The notes: generated by a model from the letters alone, not told the origin. A stretch of 64,000 bases of DNA from Pelotomaculum thermopropionicum SI (GCA_000010565.1 AP009389.1:1488001-1552000), one strand, 5' to 3'. Counted from the stretch's first letter, positions 1 through 9,728 are shown. Translations and numbers: made by a program.

Positions 1-1116
1 AAGCTGTTCCGGGCCTGCGGTCAGCATTTGCAGGACGGGCACCGTTCTGATGGCATGATTTTCATCAAGGTATTCCCGCAAAGTCGCTTCTAAAGCGGCA
101 ACCGTCATTTTGTCAATTCTAATGGCCCTGGTTAAAGGGTTCTTTTTCATTGCCTCTATGTACCTGCTTTTTCCGACAATAATGCCGGCCTGCGGGCCAC
201 CCAATAACTTATCCCCACTGAAGGTAACCACATCCGCCCCCGCTCCCACTACCTCCTGAACGGTAGGTTCACCAGGCAGCCCATAACGGTTTAAATCAAC
301 CAGAAAACCGCTGCCTAAGTCGGACATTACGGGCAGGGAAAAGGCGCGCCCGAGCTCGACCAGTTCGGCTACCGAAGTCTCCCTGGTAAAACCAATGATG
401 CGGTAATTGCTGGTGTGAACATGTAGCAACAAGGCCGTGTTCTGGTTAATAGCCTGCCGGTAGTCATCAGGATAAGTTTTATTGGTGGTTCCTACTTCAA
501 CCAGGCGTGCGCCGCTTTGGGCCATAACCTCGGGAACCCGGAAAGAACCTCCTATTTCCACCAGTTGACCCCTGGACACTATCACTTCCCGCCCTCTGGC
601 CAGCGTGCTTAAGGCGAGAAGCACTGCCGCGGCATTGTTGTTGACAACCAAGGCTGCTTCTGCACCGGTGAGAGAAACAAGCAAGGGTTCAAGCGGCGCG
701 TACCTGGATCCCCTTTTTCCGGTATCAAGGTCCAGCTCCAGGTTGGAATAACCCGATATCACACTGTTAACTGCCTCCCTGGCCCCTTCACTGAAAGGAG
801 CCCGTCCCAGGTTTGTGTGCAGTACCACACCGGTAGCATTTATTACCGGACGGAGCTTGTGGCGGACAGTCCGGTCAACGTTTTCAAGAGTTTTTCTGGT
901 TATCACATCCAGAAAAAACGTTTTATCCTCTACTTTCCCCTCTGGCAAAACTCCGTCCAGGATTGCCCGGCGCTCTTCTGCAAGGGCTTTGCGCACAGCC
1001 CGAACCACCACCTGGCGCGGATGGCCGGCCAGCAGGTGCAAGACCCTTCCGTCCCTGAGCACCTCGTCAACCGACGGTAGCATTCTCAAGCACCATTCCT
1101 TCAGTTCGCTGCTCAT
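1..1116 (-). CDS. selA: L-seryl-tRNA(Sec) selenium transferase (SelA), C-terminus beyond window edge
   Basis: PLP enzyme that converts Ser-tRNA(Sec) to Sec-tRNA(Sec) with selenophosphate. Reading the minus strand gives 372 residues with no stop before base 1, so the C-terminal part is cut by the window edge. The N-terminus has the family's LPSVDEVL motif (residues ~13-20). The PLP lysine lies in [12 protein letters not shown] (Lys ~303), and [15 protein letters not shown] and GSGF-type segments are also typical. The ATG at 1116 follows a GGAGG about 5 bases upstream. Its presence implies that the organism makes selenoproteins. selB and selC, often adjacent, are not in the window. Identification is secure. 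Confidence 0.96.
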   Translation of the reverse strand, partial: MSSELKEWCLRMLPSVDEVLRDGRVLHLLAGHPRQVVVRAVRKALAEERRAILDGVLPEGKVEDKTFFLDVITRKTLENVDRTVRHKLRPVINATGVVLHTNLGRAPFSEGAREAVNSVISGYSNLELDLDTGKRGSRYAPLEPLLVSLTGAEAALVVNNNAAAVLLALSTLARGREVIVSRGQLVEIGGSFRVPEVMAQSGARLVEVGTTNKTYPDDYRQAINQNTALLLHVHTSNYRIIGFTRETSVAELVELGRAFSLPVMSDLGSGFLVDLNRYGLPGEPTVQEVVGAGADVVTFSGDKLLGGPQAGIIVGKSRYIEAMKKNPLTRAIRIDKMTVAALEATLREYLDENHAIRTVPVLQMLTAGPEQL

Positions 1117-1246
1117 ATAACCTCCAAAAAGCTTAAGATTTCACAAACAATGAGTTCCTTAAAATTATATGGCAGTGCCAGATCAAAAGCAAGTACCGTT
1201 AAAATTTAAGGTAAATGCTGCTTTTTTTAAAGGATATAAACGCCTG

Positions 1247-1276
1247 CTGTCAAGATGAACTGGATTGTATTATAAT
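1247..1276 (+). promoter_or_regulatory. Candidate sigma-A promoter for purL-purQ
   Basis: CTGTCA (1247-1252), an 18-base spacer and a perfect TATAAT (1271-1276) lie in the AT-rich gap between the divergent selA and purL. This would give a leader of about 125 bases before purL. I found no purine riboswitch fold in the leader. Confidence 0.45.
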
Positions 1277-1410
1277 TAATATTGTCTATAAGCAAAAAGA
1301 ATTTAATTTTTATTGCCGGGCAGGAAATGGTGCTGTATTGCAATAAATAAATACTTAATATATTAAAAGATACCAGGAATTGCAGTTGCTGTTTAACAGG
1401 AGGTAAAGCA

Positions 1411-4245
1411 ATGATTCAAGAGGTCCGGGTAACTGTCAAGGACGGGATTCCCGACAAAAAGGGCGAGGATGTTCTTTACGAGATAAACCATGCCCTTGGC
1501 ATTAAAAACGTCGAAAAAGTAAGAACGGCCCGGGTTTACCGATTTGAAGGCATTGGCAAGGATGACGCCGCCTATCTGGCCGAAAAGCTGCTGGCTGAAG
1601 ATGTTTTTCAGTTCTACCGGATTAACGGGCCAGTAATAGAAGGCGCGGAAGTTATCCTGGAAGTGGCCTATAAACCCGGGGTAATGAATCCGGAGGCAGC
1701 ATCTCTAATCAAGTCGGCCGCCGACCTGGGCATTTCCGGCCTGGTAGCAGCCGATTCGTGCTGGGAGTACGGCTTTTACGGGAAAGAAATCACCGGCGCC
1801 GAAATCGAGCGAATTGTCAACAGCCTGCTGGTCAACGCTACAGTCGAATATGTGGTGAAGAATCCTCCAACAACACTGATCATCCACGGAACGCCGGGAC
1901 CAACTAAAATAATCCCCATCCGGGAAATGAGCGATGAGGAACTAATTGAACTGAGCCGCGATAAGCTTTTTTTAAGCCTCGAAGAAATGAAAGTTATACA
2001 AAATTATTTTACCGGCATTCAGCGGGACCCAACCGATTGCGAGATAGAAACCATTGCCCAGACCTGGTCTGAACACTGCGTCCACAAAACTTTTAAAGCC
2101 AGGCTGGTGGTGGACGGAATAGAAAAGAAACCTCTGCTGAAGCGCCTGAAAGATGCCACTGAAGAAATTAGCCATCCGCTGGTGCTTTCGGCTTTTGTGG
2201 ACAATTCCGGAGTAATGGAATTTTACGATGGCATGGCGATCTGCGGTAAAGTGGAGACCCACAATTCCCCCTCGGCCATTGAGCCGTACGGCGGTGCCAT
2301 GACCGGCAGCGGAGGGGTTTTCCGCGACATCGTTGGCACGGGTCAGGGCGCAAAAGTGGTGGCCTCAACAGATATGTTCTGCTTTGCCCCGCCGCATACC
2401 CCACGGGAACATATTCCGCCCGGCTGCCTCCACCCTCATTATTTATTGAGACGGGTGGTGGCCGGCGTGAGAGACTACGGCAACCGGATGGGCATTCCCA
2501 CCAACAACGGCTCCGTACACTTTCACCGGGACTTCCGGGCCAAACCCTCGGTTATAGTAGGAGCGTACGGGATCCTCCCTGCTGCAGGATGCCGCAAAGG
2601 AAAACCTGAAGCGGGGGATTTGGTGGTAGCCCTTGGCGGGCGCACCGGTCGCGACGGAATTCACGGTGCTACCTTTTCAAGCGGGGAAATGACCGACAGA
2701 ACTATAGAGGTGAACTCAAGCGCAGTCCAGATTGGCCACCCCATCGAAGAAAAGCGCATGTTTGATGCCATTCTGGCCGCCAGGGACGAGGGCCTGATCC
2801 GGGCCATCACCGACTGCGGCGCCGGCGGGTTTGCTTCTGCTGTAGGCGAAATGGGTTCTGAAACAGGGGCTAGAATAGCCCTGGACCGGGCACCTCTAAA
2901 ATATACTGGTCTTTCACCGTGGGAAATACTCCTTTCGGAAAGCCAGGAAAGAATGATCCTGGCAGTGGCTCCGGAGCATGTTAATCGCCTTTTTGAAATT
3001 TGTCGCGGCTATAATGTAGAGGCTACCGTTCTCGGAGAATTTACCGGCGACCACTACTTCACCGCCACATACGAAGGGCGGGTAGTAATGAATTTGGATA
3101 TGGAATTCCTGCACAACGGCCTGCCCCAGCGCCTGCTGAAAGCTTCCTGGAAGCGCCCTTGCCACGCAGAGCCCGGCGAAGCTACAACTGTCAACTGGAG
3201 CGGATTATATAGCCAGGTGCTGTCTCATCTTAACGTCTGCTCCAAAGAACCAATCGTAAGGCTATACGACCACGGCGTCCAGGGCACAAACGCCCTTCCG
3301 CCGTTCGGCGGCATTAACGGTGACGGCCCGAACGACGCGGTCATATTGACTCCTATACTCGGCAAACCGTACGGGATGATTATTTCCCACGGCCTTAATC
3401 CCGTTTTAAACACAATCGATCCATATTACGGAAGCCTTTGGGCCGCGACCGAGGCGGCTTCCAACGCGGTGGCCTGCGGCGCCAACCCGAATGAAATGGT
3501 CCTGATAGACAACTTCATCTGGCCTTTTCCGGACGAAGAACTGCTGGGGGCCCTGGACATGGCGGTAGACGCCTGTGTTGATTTCGCCCGCGCTACCGGC
3601 ATGCCTTTTATTTCCGGCAAAGACAGCCTATCCAGCACCTACCGTGGCAAAGACGGCACTGTAATTAAGATTCCCCCAGTCCTTTGCATTTCGGCGTTCG
3701 GCAGAATACCTGATGTTTCCCGCAGCGTATCAACGGACTTTAAGGAGACCGGCAGCCATATCGTACTGGTAGGTTACCGTAATCCAAATGAAATGGCCGG
3801 CTCTGTATACTACGAAATCCTTGGAGCAACGGGAAACAACCTGCCGAGAATTAACATGCGCCTGCTAAAGAAGGTCCTGGAAACTGTATACGGAGCCATT
3901 AATTCAGGCAAACTCCTGGCCTGCCACGACATCAGTGAAGGCGGGCTGGCCGCTTCGCTGGCCGAAATGTGTTTCGGCGGTGACATTGGGGCAGCTATAA
4001 GAATACCAGGCGATGAAAAGGCCGAAAACTTCTTTTTTAACGAAACGGCCGGATGTTTCCTGGCCGAGGTGCCGGCCGTCCTTAACCCGGCAGAAATATT
4101 CGGCGAAGTTCCCTATAAAGTTATCGGGAAAACTGTTCCCGGGCGCTTCATCACGGCCGATCAGTCGGGACAGCCCCTTTTTGCCGTCGATCTGGAAGAA
4201 TTGAAAGAAGCCTGGCTTAAACCGATGACGGAGGTGTTTCGCTAA
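1411..4245 (+). CDS. purL: Phosphoribosylformylglycinamidine synthase, PurL with fused PurS-like N-terminus
   Basis: Catalyses ATP-dependent FGAR to FGAM conversion in purine synthesis, using ammonia delivered by PurQ. It has 944 residues, between the small PurL (~740) and the large fused form (~1250-1300). The extra ~170 residues at the N-terminus look like PurS-type alpha/beta units, so a separate purS is probably not needed. The catalytic region contains WSEHC (around residue 220) and ETHNSPSAIEPYGG with a following glycine-rich loop, the AIRS/PurL ATP-binding signature. The ATG at 1411 follows a strong AGGAGG. The stop overlaps the purQ start (TAATG), so the two are translationally coupled and likely form one enzyme complex. 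Confidence 0.95.
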   Translation: MIQEVRVTVKDGIPDKKGEDVLYEINHALGIKNVEKVRTARVYRFEGIGKDDAAYLAEKLLAEDVFQFYRINGPVIEGAEVILEVAYKPGVMNPEAASLIKSAADLGISGLVAADSCWEYGFYGKEITGAEIERIVNSLLVNATVEYVVKNPPTTLIIHGTPGPTKIIPIREMSDEELIELSRDKLFLSLEEMKVIQNYFTGIQRDPTDCEIETIAQTWSEHCVHKTFKARLVVDGIEKKPLLKRLKDATEEISHPLVLSAFVDNSGVMEFYDGMAICGKVETHNSPSAIEPYGGAMTGSGGVFRDIVGTGQGAKVVASTDMFCFAPPHTPREHIPPGCLHPHYLLRRVVAGVRDYGNRMGIPTNNGSVHFHRDFRAKPSVIVGAYGILPAAGCRKGKPEAGDLVVALGGRTGRDGIHGATFSSGEMTDRTIEVNSSAVQIGHPIEEKRMFDAILAARDEGLIRAITDCGAGGFASAVGEMGSETGARIALDRAPLKYTGLSPWEILLSESQERMILAVAPEHVNRLFEICRGYNVEATVLGEFTGDHYFTATYEGRVVMNLDMEFLHNGLPQRLLKASWKRPCHAEPGEATTVNWSGLYSQVLSHLNVCSKEPIVRLYDHGVQGTNALPPFGGINGDGPNDAVILTPILGKPYGMIISHGLNPVLNTIDPYYGSLWAATEAASNAVACGANPNEMVLIDNFIWPFPDEELLGALDMAVDACVDFARATGMPFISGKDSLSSTYRGKDGTVIKIPPVLCISAFGRIPDVSRSVSTDFKETGSHIVLVGYRNPNEMAGSVYYEILGATGNNLPRINMRLLKKVLETVYGAINSGKLLACHDISEGGLAASLAEMCFGGDIGAAIRIPGDEKAENFFFNETAGCFLAEVPAVLNPAEIFGEVPYKVIGKTVPGRFITADQSGQPLFAVDLEELKEAWLKPMTEVFR

Positions 4246-5027
4246 TGAAAAAGCCCCGCGTTTGCATTATGAAAACCGACGGAATTAATTGCGACGAAGA
4301 AACTTATTACGCTTTCGTCAAAGCGGGGGCGGAATGCCGCATCGTTCATGTAAACCAGCTCAGAAAAGGTGAAGAAAAGCTGGCATCTTACCAGATTCTG
4401 GCCCTGCCGGGCGGGTTTTCTTACGGGGACGACGTCCATTCAGGCAAAATCCTGGCAGTGGAACTCACTTCCTTCCTTAAGGATCAATTAAAGGAATTTG
4501 TAAATGCGGGCAAGCTAATAATAGGAATTTGCAACGGCTTTCAGGTACTGGTAAGAACTGGCCTGCTTCCCGAGCAAAACCTGGACTGCATAAAAACCAC
4601 GCTCATGGTGAATGACAGCGGCCATTTTGAGTGCCGGTGGGTAAACCTGCTCGTCGAGCATAACCATTGTGTATTTACCAAAGGGCTGGAGGGAACCGTG
4701 ATCAGCGTTCAGGTTGCTCACGGAGAAGGAAAATTTTATACCGATCCGGCCACCCTGCAGGAAATTGAAAATCGCGGCCAGGTGGTCTTCCGCTACGCCG
4801 GAACCGACGGCAGACCTACAGTTCTTTACCCGTACAACCCCAACGGCTCCTTAAATGCCATTGCCGGCATATGCGATTCTACGGGGCGAATCATGGGAAT
4901 GATGCCCCATCCCGAACGTTACGTAGAAAAAACTCAGCACCCGAACTGGCGCAGGTTGCCCGGCAACACTCTGCCCCACGGAATGGCAATTTTTAAAAAC
5001 GCAGTTGAGTATGCATTACAGTTATAA
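4245..5027 (+). CDS. purQ: Phosphoribosylformylglycinamidine synthase glutaminase subunit
   Basis: Class I glutamine amidotransferase that supplies ammonia to PurL. It has 260 residues. The nucleophile Cys is in GICNGFQ (about residue 95) and the His/Glu pair in MPHPERY near residue 223. GGFSYGDDVHSG is the oxyanion/substrate loop typical of PurQ. It is slightly longer than Bacillus PurQ (~227), mainly through an insert before the PHPER motif and a C-terminal extension, as in clades that pair with the PurS-fused PurL. Its ATG overlaps the purL stop by one base. Confidence 0.95.
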   Translation: MKKPRVCIMKTDGINCDEETYYAFVKAGAECRIVHVNQLRKGEEKLASYQILALPGGFSYGDDVHSGKILAVELTSFLKDQLKEFVNAGKLIIGICNGFQVLVRTGLLPEQNLDCIKTTLMVNDSGHFECRWVNLLVEHNHCVFTKGLEGTVISVQVAHGEGKFYTDPATLQEIENRGQVVFRYAGTDGRPTVLYPYNPNGSLNAIAGICDSTGRIMGMMPHPERYVEKTQHPNWRRLPGNTLPHGMAIFKNAVEYALQL

Positions 5028-5037
5028 GATTTTACCG

Positions 5038-5059
5038 GCCCTGAAAAGGGTTTTTTTTT
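5038..5059 (+). terminator. Putative intrinsic terminator after purQ
   Basis: CCCT-GAAA-AGGG forms a short hairpin (5039-5050) followed by nine T residues. The stem is only 4-5 bp, so termination may be partial. Confidence 0.45.
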
Positions 5060-5179
5060 GTACTTCAAGTTGTTTTTCGTATTAAAAAACGGCCACTTTG
5101 TTACAATAAAAAAAATACCTGCGAGCGGTTAAAGATTAAGTTAAATTTCAAGCAGACAGGAATTCATGGGGGAAATGAA

Positions 5180-5836
5180 ATGCATAAACTGCTTTTAACA
5201 ATCTTTATTGCCGCAACTTTACCGCTGGCGCAAGCAAAAGCTGATCAATCCGTCCGGATCGTACCGGAAAAAATGAGCATTATCATTGATATGGACAAAC
5301 TGACTCTGACTCTTTTCAACGGCGGAGAACCGTACCGGCAGTACCAGGTAGCAATGGGCAGATATGAATCTCCCACTCCGGTAGGCAACTGGGAGGTTAT
5401 TTCGATGGAAACCAATCCGCCGGCAGTTATGGGAACACGCTGGCTGGGTTTAAACATTCCTTACGGCAATTACGGCATCCACGGCACAAACGCCCCTCAT
5501 AGCATTGGCAGTTTCGCCAGCCACGGATGCATCCGGATGTTTAACTCCGATGTGGAAGAGCTTTTTACCCTGGTAACCGTAGGAACGCCCGTTACAATCA
5601 TCGGCACGCCCTTTGGCGCTCCCGGCACTCCTCCATCTGTTTTAAAATACGGGGATAAAGGGCCGGACGTCCTGGAAGTGCAGCGCTCCCTGAAAAGGCT
5701 GGGCTACCTTCAATGGACGCCCGATGGCTTCTGGGGCAATGGCACGGAAAGGGCAGTAAAAAAATTCAGAGAGGATAACGGCCTAAAAGGATCGGTCATT
5801 GTTGACGAACAGGTCTATAAGCTTCTGGGTTTCTAG
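5180..5836 (+). CDS. Secreted L,D-transpeptidase (YkuD) with peptidoglycan-binding domain
   Basis: Cell-wall cross-linking enzyme of the YkuD family. It has 218 residues: a signal peptide of ~21 residues (MHKLLLTIFIAATLPLAQAKA), a YkuD catalytic domain (~30-140) with HGTN and the active-site motif SHGCIRM (Cys ~116), then a PG_binding_1 domain (~152-218) with GDKGPDVLEVQRSL and DGFWGNGTERAVKKF. It likely acts outside the membrane on peptide stems. Start ATG 5180 follows GGGGGAAATGAA. It stands alone between purQ and a terminator-like hairpin. Confidence 0.92.
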   Translation: MHKLLLTIFIAATLPLAQAKADQSVRIVPEKMSIIIDMDKLTLTLFNGGEPYRQYQVAMGRYESPTPVGNWEVISMETNPPAVMGTRWLGLNIPYGNYGIHGTNAPHSIGSFASHGCIRMFNSDVEELFTLVTVGTPVTIIGTPFGAPGTPPSVLKYGDKGPDVLEVQRSLKRLGYLQWTPDGFWGNGTERAVKKFREDNGLKGSVIVDEQVYKLLGF

Positions 5837-5890
5837 TCAAAAAAACCTTCAAGGAACAACGGCCGGGCAAATGTTAAATGCACTAAAGTA

Positions 5891-5940
5891 AGGGATAGAC
5901 CTTATAGTACTTTACGAAAGGGTTTATCCCTATTTTTATT
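5891..5940 (+). terminator. Hairpin with T-rich tail after the L,D-transpeptidase gene
   Basis: GGGATAGACCTT (5892-5903) pairs with AAGGGTTTATCCC (5918-5930) allowing G-U pairs, followed by TATTTTTATT. It likely terminates the transpeptidase transcript. It also lies just upstream of the transposition module, so it could be part of that element's left end. Confidence 0.5.
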
Positions 5941-6025
5941 CGTAAAAAATTATTAAATATATTGTATTAAGATAGTACTAGTAGTATAGTATAGAAAACA
6001 TTGCTTCTGATGGTGGTGCATCCTA

Positions 6026-7156
6026 GTGAGGGTGGAAACAATTACGACTTCCGATGGGAAAACCCGGTACATGCTGGTTGATTCGGACGGCGAACCCGTC
6101 CTTCCCGTCATGCGGTTCATCAAGTTCAAGGATAACAGCGGAGCCGCACGGAACAGCCTCCGCGCCTACTGCCAGCACCTGAAACTCTTTTTCGAGTTCC
6201 TTGAGCAGGAGGAGCTGGATTACCGTAAAATCAACATAGACGAGATGGCTGCCTTTTTGCGCTGGCTTCAGAACCCCTACGGGAACCTGAAAGTAATCCC
6301 GGTGACGCCCGTGACGTCCCCCCGCGGACCGGCCACCGTGAACACCGTTATCTCCACGGTCCTCAATTTCTACGACTACCTTATGCGCCACGAGGACTAC
6401 AGCGTCCAGCTCTCTGAAAGGCTGAAAAAAACCATCCCGGGGAGCAGGAGGGGTTTTAAAGACTTTCTCTACCACATCAACAAGGACAAGGAGTATCCGG
6501 CCAAGATTTTGAAGGTTAAGGTCCGCCGTTCCCGGCCCAAGACCATACCCAAAGAGCAGGTGGGCAAGTTAATTGACGCCTGCTCAAATTTAAGGGACAA
6601 ATTTTTAATCCAGCTTTTGTGGGAAAGCTCCATGCGCATCGGCGAGGCCCTGGCCCTGTGGCTGGAAGACTTTGAGCCCGACGGACAGAAGATCCACATC
6701 CGGGACAGGGGCGAACTTCCCAACCTCGCCGAGATCAAAACCATCTGCAGCCCCCGGACGGTGGACGTTTCCCCGGATTTAATCAACCTGTTTTTCGACT
6801 ATGTGGCTGAATTTCATACGGACGAAGTGGATACGAATCACATTTTTATTAAGCTGTCTGGAAAAAACCAATACCAACCCATGGAGTACCAGGACGTTGC
6901 CTCCCTTTTCCGCAGGCTAAAGGCCAAAACGGGAATTGACGTCAGCCCCCACATCCTCCGGCACAGTTCCTTAACCGAACTGCGCCGGGCCGGCTGGAAG
7001 CCGGAACACTTACGAAAAAGGGCTGGACATGCCCATGTCCAGACCACCATGCAAATTTACCTGCACCCAAGCGACGAAGACCTGCGCAAGGATTGGGAGA
7101 AGGCAGAGGAAAAAATGCGCCTTAAACGGCAGCAAAAGGAGGGCTCTGAACATTGA
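6026..7156 (+). CDS. tnpA: Tyrosine recombinase, Tn554 TnpA type
   Basis: Site-specific recombinase of the phage integrase family, 376 residues. The N-terminal SAM-like DNA-binding domain spans ~20-150. The catalytic domain spans ~175-360 with Arg in MRIGEAL (~205), H-x-x-R in HILRHSS (~311), a further His in RAGHAHVQTTM and the nucleophile Tyr in MQIYLHPSDED (~345). The reading frame opens with GTG 6026. A second GTG lies two codons downstream, and no strong ribosome site separates them. It overlaps tnpB by four bases, so the recombinases are translated together, as in Tn554 where both are needed. Confidence 0.88.
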   Translation: MRVETITTSDGKTRYMLVDSDGEPVLPVMRFIKFKDNSGAARNSLRAYCQHLKLFFEFLEQEELDYRKINIDEMAAFLRWLQNPYGNLKVIPVTPVTSPRGPATVNTVISTVLNFYDYLMRHEDYSVQLSERLKKTIPGSRRGFKDFLYHINKDKEYPAKILKVKVRRSRPKTIPKEQVGKLIDACSNLRDKFLIQLLWESSMRIGEALALWLEDFEPDGQKIHIRDRGELPNLAEIKTICSPRTVDVSPDLINLFFDYVAEFHTDEVDTNHIFIKLSGKNQYQPMEYQDVASLFRRLKAKTGIDVSPHILRHSSLTELRRAGWKPEHLRKRAGHAHVQTTMQIYLHPSDEDLRKDWEKAEEKMRLKRQQKEGSEH

Positions 7157-9123
7157 GTACGGTTTACAGGCCGGCCCCGACGCCGGCAAAATTGCAGGAA
7201 ATCGAGGAAACCCTGACGGGCTGCTGGAAAGAGGATGTGTGGGACATTACTGACCCCATCTTTGATGAGTTTCGGTCTGAACGTTGGACACTACCCAATA
7301 AAATTATTGACTTTTCTCGTCTACAGCCAGGCATTAAGGAAGAGGTCAAGTTTTTCTTTGTTCACCGCCTCCGTGAACACACCTTGCGGTTACAAACGGC
7401 GGTCGTTTACGGATTTTGCTTTGCCCGCTTTGCTGACTTTCTGGAACGGGCCTATCCCAGGATCAGAAGTTTTACGTATTTGGAGATAGAGAGAGTTATG
7501 ACCAGGTGGCGTTCTTACCTGGTTGAACAGGGGGTTTCGGTCAGCAAAAAAGGCCGTTTATCCAGTACCCAATACGAAACTCTGTTACAGCAGGTATATC
7601 AGTTTATGGTCAACTTCTACGACGAGCGGGAGGAGTTTGAAAAGAACGTCTGGGACATGCGGAAAATACCGGGAGCGAAATATACCCAAAACAAAGCTCA
7701 TTACCTGCTTTCTTTTACGGACATTCCCCTTCCCTTCCGGCCCCTGGCTAAAAGATACCTGAAGGTACGGGTAGGCATTCGGTCATATGCCCAATGTGCA
7801 ACAGACTTGATGGCTCTGCGTTTGTTTCTGCGTTTCATCCACAAGCAATATCCTGACTGGAAAGACCTTAAGAGTTTATCTCGTAAGGATATGGAAAATT
7901 ATCTTCTATGGTATCGGTCGTACACAGAAGGCTGGCAAAAACGGCACTATGAATATTTAGTCAGCCTGCGGAACTTTTTAGATTACATACAACAGGCGGG
8001 GTATCCGGAGGCGCCAGAGAAACCTTACGTTTCGCTGTTGTTTAAGGAAGATTTTCCTAAGTTGGCTAAGCGATCGGAAGAAGATATTAAATTTATCCCT
8101 GAAGGGGTTCTAAGGCAACTGGAAGAAAATCTGGACCAGTTGACGCCTCCGGAGTACATCCCTGTAATCGTTATTCTTCGTGCCACGGGCTGGCGCAGCT
8201 CCGACATCCTGAACCTCCGTTACGATAACTGCCTGGACCGTACTGCCCAAGGATGGTGGCTCTGCGGGGATATTCTGAAAACGCAGGTGCTAAACCACCG
8301 CGTTCCCATTACCGACGAGGTGGCTACAGTGGTTCAGGCAGTAGTTGATGAGGTTGAGGAAAAAAGCACGCCTGAAAACAACCCTAAAAAATTGTTGTTT
8401 GTCCGCCTTGATGGAAAACGCAGGGGTCGGCCACCAATGGGGTCGTCCATTCGGCGAGCCCTTAACATATTGGCCCAAAAATGTAGTATTGTAGACGACC
8501 AAGGCCGGTTATTCCACTTTGGCAACCACGCTTTCCGCCACACCAAGGGCGTCGAACTAATTAACAACGGGATGAACCTTGTCCATGTCCAGAAGTGGAT
8601 GGCCCACGCCTCCCCAGAAATGACCCTGCGCTACGCCAGGATTCTCGACACAACCATGCGGAAGTCCTGGGAAGAGGCCACTAAAAACGGCCTTTTCCGG
8701 ATTGACCCTACAGGGAAGCCGGTAAAAATTGACCCTTCCGACGTTGAGAACGAGGGCCTGATCGAGTGGGAGTATATTCGTTACAACCTAGACGCCGTGA
8801 GGACGCCTTTGGGTTATTGCCTCAAGCCCCACAAGGTGGAGTGTAAGCATCAGCTGAACCCTTGCCTAACCTGCCGCAATTTGTGCATCACCCCTGATTT
8901 TATTCCGCAGTTCGAGGCGGAAATCAGGGAGGTAAAGGCTGTCATCGAGCGCGGCAAGGCCCAGGGCCGGACCATCTGGGTGGAGAAAAACGAGGTCATT
9001 CTGGGACGTTACGAAGCGATTCTGACTGTTCTAAAGGAAGGCCATACCCACCACCTGGCAGGAAAAAAAGGGCGGGAGTACGTGGGGGAGGAACGTTTAA
9101 ATGTCCGGCAAACACCAGCGTAA
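7153..9123 (+). CDS. tnpB: Tyrosine recombinase, Tn554 TnpB type
   Basis: Second tyrosine recombinase, 656 residues, close to Tn554 TnpB (~630). The catalytic Arg is in ATGWRSSDILNL (~352), H-x-x-R in HAFRHTKG (~461), and the later His and Tyr in KWMAHASPEMTLRYARI. The C-terminal tail (~555-590) has a Cys cluster (C..C at CKHQLNPCLTCRNLC) that probably binds zinc, a feature of this subfamily. TTG start 7153 sits inside the tnpA stop (TTGA) with GGAGG about 10 bases upstream. It overlaps tnpC by 23 bases. Confidence 0.88.
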   Translation: MSTVYRPAPTPAKLQEIEETLTGCWKEDVWDITDPIFDEFRSERWTLPNKIIDFSRLQPGIKEEVKFFFVHRLREHTLRLQTAVVYGFCFARFADFLERAYPRIRSFTYLEIERVMTRWRSYLVEQGVSVSKKGRLSSTQYETLLQQVYQFMVNFYDEREEFEKNVWDMRKIPGAKYTQNKAHYLLSFTDIPLPFRPLAKRYLKVRVGIRSYAQCATDLMALRLFLRFIHKQYPDWKDLKSLSRKDMENYLLWYRSYTEGWQKRHYEYLVSLRNFLDYIQQAGYPEAPEKPYVSLLFKEDFPKLAKRSEEDIKFIPEGVLRQLEENLDQLTPPEYIPVIVILRATGWRSSDILNLRYDNCLDRTAQGWWLCGDILKTQVLNHRVPITDEVATVVQAVVDEVEEKSTPENNPKKLLFVRLDGKRRGRPPMGSSIRRALNILAQKCSIVDDQGRLFHFGNHAFRHTKGVELINNGMNLVHVQKWMAHASPEMTLRYARILDTTMRKSWEEATKNGLFRIDPTGKPVKIDPSDVENEGLIEWEYIRYNLDAVRTPLGYCLKPHKVECKHQLNPCLTCRNLCITPDFIPQFEAEIREVKAVIERGKAQGRTIWVEKNEVILGRYEAILTVLKEGHTHHLAGKKGREYVGEERLNVRQTPA

Positions 9124-9490
9124 CACGGAAGGAATGAAAAAACACGCCCGGCGCAAGAGCGAGGAAACCGTGAAAAAGGTTGACGAGGCCATCCAAAGGC
9201 TGATTAAAGCCGGGGAGAAAATCAACTTCAACAGTGTGTCCCTGGAGGCCAGGGTGAGCAAGTCCTATCTTTACACCCACCAGGAGATCAAGGAACGCAT
9301 CGAGAACCTCCGCAAGCAGCAGGAGGCCGTGCCTTCTCCGAAGCATATTAAACGGGAAATGACCGATGCCAGCAAGGACATCATCATTGCCGCGAAGAAC
9401 AAGCGCATCAAGGAACTGGAGGCCGAAAACAAGCGGTTGAAAGAGGAGCTGAAAATACTGCAAGGAAAACTTTACGAATCGCTGGAGTAG
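9101..9490 (+). CDS. tnpC: TnpC-like accessory protein (DUF6262)
   Basis: 129-residue basic protein with NFNSVSLEARVSKSYLYTH at ~47-65, a helix-turn-helix-like segment conserved in Tn554 TnpC, and a C-terminal coiled coil (~98-125, KELEAENKRLKEELK). In Tn554, TnpC influences frequency and orientation of insertion but is not strictly required. The ATG follows GGGGGAGG within the end of tnpB. Size, position and motif all fit TnpC. Confidence 0.85.
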   Translation: MSGKHQRNTEGMKKHARRKSEETVKKVDEAIQRLIKAGEKINFNSVSLEARVSKSYLYTHQEIKERIENLRKQQEAVPSPKHIKREMTDASKDIIIAAKNKRIKELEAENKRLKEELKILQGKLYESLE

Positions 9491-9553
9491 GATTGATTTT
9501 GTGAGTTTTATCATCCTCAAAATATGGCCATGCTTGTTATCGTCGCCGCCGGA

Positions 9554-9728
9554 CCTGTGGATATGTGGGCAACTCGAAGTGTTGTCCAAGCGAGTGTGGA
9601 CCCTGTGGACAGGCGGAAAGCAAACCACAAGTTGCCTGGAAATTCATGGTTCGGGCAGATAACCTTTTGTCTGGGAGGATTCTCCCTTTTGCCTGTCCAC
9701 AAGTCCACACGAGCGGCATATCCACAGG
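9554..9728. repeat. Inverted cluster of TGTGGA/TCCACA motifs
   Basis: The left arm has CCTGTGGATATG (9554-9565), GAGTGTGGAC (9592-9601) and CCTGTGGACAGGC (9602-9614). The right arm has the complements GCCTGTCCACA (9691-9701), GTCCACAC (9703-9710) and CATATCCACAGG (9717-9728). GGCAACT (9568-9574) and AGTTGCC (9630-9636) form a further inner pair. There is no ORF. It lies just after tnpC, where the transposon's right end is expected, so recombinase binding sites are a reasonable guess. ATATCCACA is also one base from a DnaA box. Confidence 0.7.

Noticed and set aside
1117-1410. Possible purine riboswitch or other leader RNA before purL
   Set aside because: The conserved purine-aptamer loop sequences are missing and no long stem is visible; only a promoter-like pair is supported.
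9554-9728. Replication origin from DnaA-box-like TATCCACA motifs
   Set aside because: Only the outermost motifs approach the DnaA consensus, there is no adjacent dnaA/dnaN or AT-rich unwinding region, and the position beside tnpC fits a transposon end better.
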